64,000 nucleotides of DNA from Ancylostoma caninum (lineage: Eukaryota > Nematoda > Chromadorea > Rhabditida > Ancylostomatidae). Numbering within the stretch: the first letter of the stretch is position 1; each line of letters starts with the position of its first letter. Below the pieces are notes generated by a model that saw only the letters and a list, made by a program, of their open reading frames with translations, made no database searches and was not told where the DNA came from. The translations under genes were made by a program, and so were the position numbers. This document shows, one piece after another, positions 60,190 through 64,000 of the stretch. The DNA lies in contig JBAJFG010000204.1 in NCBI GenBank assembly GCA_037903475.1, forward strand, positions 16,563-80,562, read 5' to 3'.

Positions 60190-62679
60190 CTTAGAGCGCA
60201 TTTTTTGACGTGTGCAAGAACTCAGAAATCAAAGAAAAGAAAAAAAACTTGTTCTTGTCGTCTCTCGAAATGTATCTACCGAATCTACGCATTATTAGCG
60301 GAGGTATTTATTTTTCGAAAAGATGTCTCTGGTGGGAACGCTGATTTCACAAGGTGATTCAGAAGTACATAGATATTCCTCTTCAAACAAAACAGTGCTC
60401 CTGTGGCTGATGCAGGTGCATTCTGCTATTCTGCTACTGCAGAATGAGCCCAGGTTCTCGGATAAACATGATTGTTTGCTAAAAACGCGAAGAGATAAAA
60501 ATTGAGAAGAGCAGTAACCACATATTCGTTAGTTTACTACCCATCACGAAGTCTAACGTAGATACCTAGGACTAGGAGTCTTGATTTTTAGCACAATTCT
60601 GGGTGCGGGGTCGGTGAGGACTGAGAGATACAAGGAGAGGAATGCCGCATTTTTTGCTTTCTCTGAATATTTGAAGAAAAGCTAAGACTTGTGCTCGTGG
60701 AGAAGGTCCTACATTAAATAATACAGGATATGTCAGATACATATCCAAATTAGATGCAGTATGGCATCTAGATAAGGGATGGCATCGCATCGCAGGAATG
60801 CGGAAGGATGTCTACATCAGCACATACGTATGCGCGCACTTGCACTTCTTAGCAAATGCTTTCACTCCCATTTCTCAACTTTGCGCCACTACTGAAAATG
60901 AAAGCCTTGAATTCTAATTTGTGTAGTATTCGTGCTTGCAGCTAAGGTGTGAATTGGTGATTTTTCCTGGATTTTTCAGCATCCTTTCACCACGTGTTGG
61001 GCACACAGTTAGCATACCTGTTTCCCGAGTTGTGAATCCCTTTGTAGATGTCGTAGTTCTGCACTATGTATGCGTTGCAGTTGGCCATGAACAAAAACCA
61101 TTGAATTTTGCGAAATATGAGCATTTTCATGGCTTGTGATGGCTGTGCGAATAACCACTGTTTGAAGTTTTGACTGATATTACTCATCTTTCAATGGGCT
61201 CCACCAGAAAAATTAAATAAATGGTTCTTTTTAACGTGTTCTCAGTGTTCTATCCACTTTGGCAAGGCACAGACATGCCATCTACGTATAAAGTTCTTCT
61301 ATAGAAAATTCCAAAGTCACCAAAATTTTTTAAAGCACAATTTTTACTTTTTTCCCTTTCATTGGCACTAGTGTTTAGGCATCGTTGCTAATTAGGTCAT
61401 GGTATATGGTTGTGGTTGAGTGACATCTTCTTCGCCTTCTAAGTGACATCCTTTTGCCCTCATCTCTTATTTTGTTGCTGCAAATCTTAATGCATACTAC
61501 TTCTATACTGTTGTTGTTGCGACAGCAGATCTTCTTGGTGCATCCAGTGAATGAAAAACACCTAACCAAATAACTAAATAAACAAAAAGACGGCTAAATA
61601 AAAAAAACAAAATTGCATGGCCACGTGAGAGCTACCAGTTAGGGCATTCCTCGGTCGTGTGAGCAGCATTCAACTCAATCACTCCCATGAACTCTTCGAC
61701 CCGGTCTCAGATAGCTGTCAATTAGTGGCCCACCACTGTGCCCGTTGCAAATGCTCATTGTTCAACTTCCTAATTGGCAACTATCCTGGGTGACGCAAGA
61801 GTCTCCAACACCTAATCACTGCAATACGGTATCCGATAGCGGGGGCACGGACCACTACATTTCTCCATCGATGCACCTGTTGCCAGATTTTCTCATCCGC
61901 TTGTTGGGTCACTCATAATGCGCTAATTAAGAAGCGGTTAATGATCCGACTAAACATCAGTAATTAAGTATCATAAGCGGATAACACGTGCTTAGAGGGG
62001 TAACATTCACCACTCTTCTCAGAATCAAGCTTTTCCTTTTAAGTTTTTCGTTGTTATGAATTAGTGTTCTGGTGATTTCGAAATTGCACCGTGATAGTGG
62101 ATCAAACGAGTGAATTTACCCCAAATATTCCTCTGAAATCTTCTTTTACCCTTGAAATCTTCTTTTGGAACCTGTTCCACGCTTTTCGCATTCATTTTAC
62201 TCAACTTTAACGCTTCTCACGCCATTCCGTCGGAATCTCAGCGTAGGCAGCGCGCGCTCCGACTGGCAATTGCAGGTAAGTCGCGGCCAGTGTTCGGGTG
62301 GCAGCAACCAACTGCTATCTAACGACCCTCTGCGGTTAGGAGTGGATTTGGAACCATTGCTTCATTATTTGCTACTGCTTTGCTCACCTCTTGAAGAGGC
62401 TTTTCCTTTATCTTCCCACAGAAAATCTTGGATAGGAGCTTGAAGATTTTCTTCGATCAAACTGATGTTTTCTTCTCAAGAAAACTGGGTCAAGGAATGC
62501 TACCAGAAAGATCATTCAACCGTGGGATTTTGGGGTATTCTCAAGCCTTTAATGTTGTTGTAAGATCGTTTGTGCAAATGAGACTTGTAAACATAAAAGA
62601 AACCCTTCCTTGCCTATCTACGTGCTTCCATTCCGGTTTTCGACGCAACGTCCACAAGCTATATAGTTCTTCCCAGATT

Positions 62680-62802
62680 TGAGGTGAGAAATTTGTTTCT
62701 ATTTGTACTGCTTAAAACCTATTTAGGAGGCATTCGCACATTTTCTGAGGTGAGAAATTTGTTTCTATTTGTACTACTTTAAACCTATTTAGGAGGCACA
62801 CA
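62680..62802 (+). repeat. 66-bp tandem duplication
   Basis: TGAGGTGAGAAATTTGTTTC with ATTTGTACT, AAACCTATTTAGGAGGCA occurs at 62680 and again from 62746 with few changes. This is a simple local duplication. Confidence 0.85.
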
Positions 62803-63503
62803 TTTACGGTCTCTTAAATGTCTGGTATTCTATTATTATAAGTTTTCCATAATTCAAGAGCAAAAGTAGAATCCACTGATACGCAAACTTTCAATCTCAT
62901 TAGCGAATTCCAAGGAGAAATTCAATTTTAGGAATTTCAAAAACATTCCCTCCTTTGAGGTCGTTGGATCATTTCCACGGAGTCACTTGAGACATGCTCC
63001 CGTATCTGATAGGTAGCAGGGCTTATGTGAAAATGAATCAGTGATTTCACATAAGGGAGGGAAATCTGAGGGAATCTAAAAAAAATCTAGGTAGTAGGTT
63101 GGACAATCTTTAGTTTGGGAAAGTTGGAGCGGTCGTGTACATATTCACTTCGAAAGGTTATTATCCAACCAGCTCTGTAGTACGATTTATCCTTCCACGT
63201 TTTCATTCCTTATCACAGATACGGTGCATTGGTGGAAATAACGGGAATCCATGGTGAATCTGACACTGTCTCCTTATTAACCAAATAAAGATATGCTGCT
63301 ATTGAACTATTGAGCATGTGTTCACGAATGTACTTTTATTGGATAGCATTATATTCAAACTACACCGAGATATCCACGCATTTGTGCTCGCCTTTGTCCA
63401 GCTGGATAAATATATTAGATGGGAACCCCGGTTAGGTAAAAACTGCTATTCACTCAATTACGAGAGCAAGCCGTACAGGCTCGTAGCTCCGAAATGGACC
63501 TGA

Positions 63504-63676
63504 TGACGTCATTGGGGTTACTTGTTGAGACATGAGCGTCGGATTGGTGACCTGTGACGTCATCGATGACTTTAAAAAACCAGGCCACGTGATCTTTTCG
63601 AAAATATGCCACGTAATCTCGGGCTGGGTAAAGTTGTGACGTCAGCGTGAAGTCATCAAGTGACGCCATGACGTCA
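63504..63676. promoter_or_regulatory. Cluster of four TGACGTCA (CRE-type) palindromes
   Basis: Perfect TGACGTCA octamers lie at 63504-63511, 63555-63562, 63637-63644 and 63669-63676, with related CACGTGATC / CACGTAATC strings between. This octamer is the known binding site of CREB/ATF bZIP factors. Whether this is a regulatory element or a repeat that happens to carry the octamer cannot be told here. The site count is seen directly; function is inference. Confidence 0.5.
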
Positions 63677-64000
63677 CAAACACGACGAGGATCGAGAACT
63701 AAGTACTTTTCTCTTGAATTCTTGGACTACAGGACAAAAAAGTACTGAAAACAGAGGAGCAGCAGAGGTTCAACTTACCATGGATCTCTCTGGAAGAGTA
63801 GGATGTCTTTTTTTGACAGGGCTTTTTTATGTCATTGGGGCTTTTTTTTACGTTTAGCTTTTTCCATAGACAAGAAAAAGAGCATTATTTTGGGTACAGA
63901 GACATCTCAGAGTTTCATAAATTTTCCCCTACGCTACACCCCTCCCCCTCCTTACCCGAAATGATCACCATGTAGGGAGAAGGAGTCCCACGCGTGATTC

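Larger units (their letters stand above)
60190..64000. other. No gene recognised; repeats and a CRE-site cluster
   Basis: Short open frames at 62165-62682 lack a recognisable family. The stretch has a 66-bp direct duplication (62680-62802) and a cluster of TGACGTCA palindromes (63504-63676). The last 300 bases contain only T-rich and C-rich simple sequence. Confidence 0.5.

Overview
This window is nematode nuclear DNA. Genes are split into short exons with GT/AG introns, often with a TTTCAG-type acceptor. Some start codons sit just behind a pyrimidine-CAG site, as expected for spliced-leader trans-splicing. The spaces between exons are crowded with mariner elements, foldback repeats and short inverted-repeat elements. 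The intact mariner transposase and the dispersed repeats suggest a strongylid, probably a hookworm (Ancylostoma/Necator type). That is inferred from family knowledge, not from a search.

Layout. 1-7.4 kb is repeat-rich, with one possible terminal exon on the minus strand (503-739). 7.4-16.0 kb (minus) holds a complete 13-exon ALG12-type mannosyltransferase gene. An intact mariner (8087-9339) and a decayed mariner (10572-11849) sit in its introns. 16.9-27.3 kb (minus) holds a valyl-tRNA synthetase of the organellar type, with 23 exons resolved. Its introns contain a 1.2-kb foldback and a 212-bp near-perfect palindrome. The two genes run head to tail, 0.9 kb apart. 27.3-40.4 kb is mostly repeats and mariner relics, but carries at 30.5-30.8 kb (minus) two exons of a BH3-only-like cell-death gene. 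40.4-52.4 kb (plus) is a 13-exon, proline-rich gene of unknown function, built from tandemly duplicated exons with every intron in phase 0. 54.9-56.1 kb (plus) is a second, apparently complete BH3-only-like gene of 112 codons. 56-64 kb is repeat-rich, with one possible tail-anchored protein (59.7-60.2 kb) and a cluster of four TGACGTCA sites.

How they work together. ALG12 (ER N-glycan precursor assembly) and the valyl-tRNA synthetase (translation) are housekeeping genes that share a strand and may share transcription. The most interesting content is the pair of EGL-1-like BH3 genes. They share an 11/16 identical BH3 core, the same intron phases around the BH3 exon, and similar second-intron lengths (91 and 89 bp). 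This suggests a duplicated apoptosis trigger locus that flanks the exon-repeat gene.
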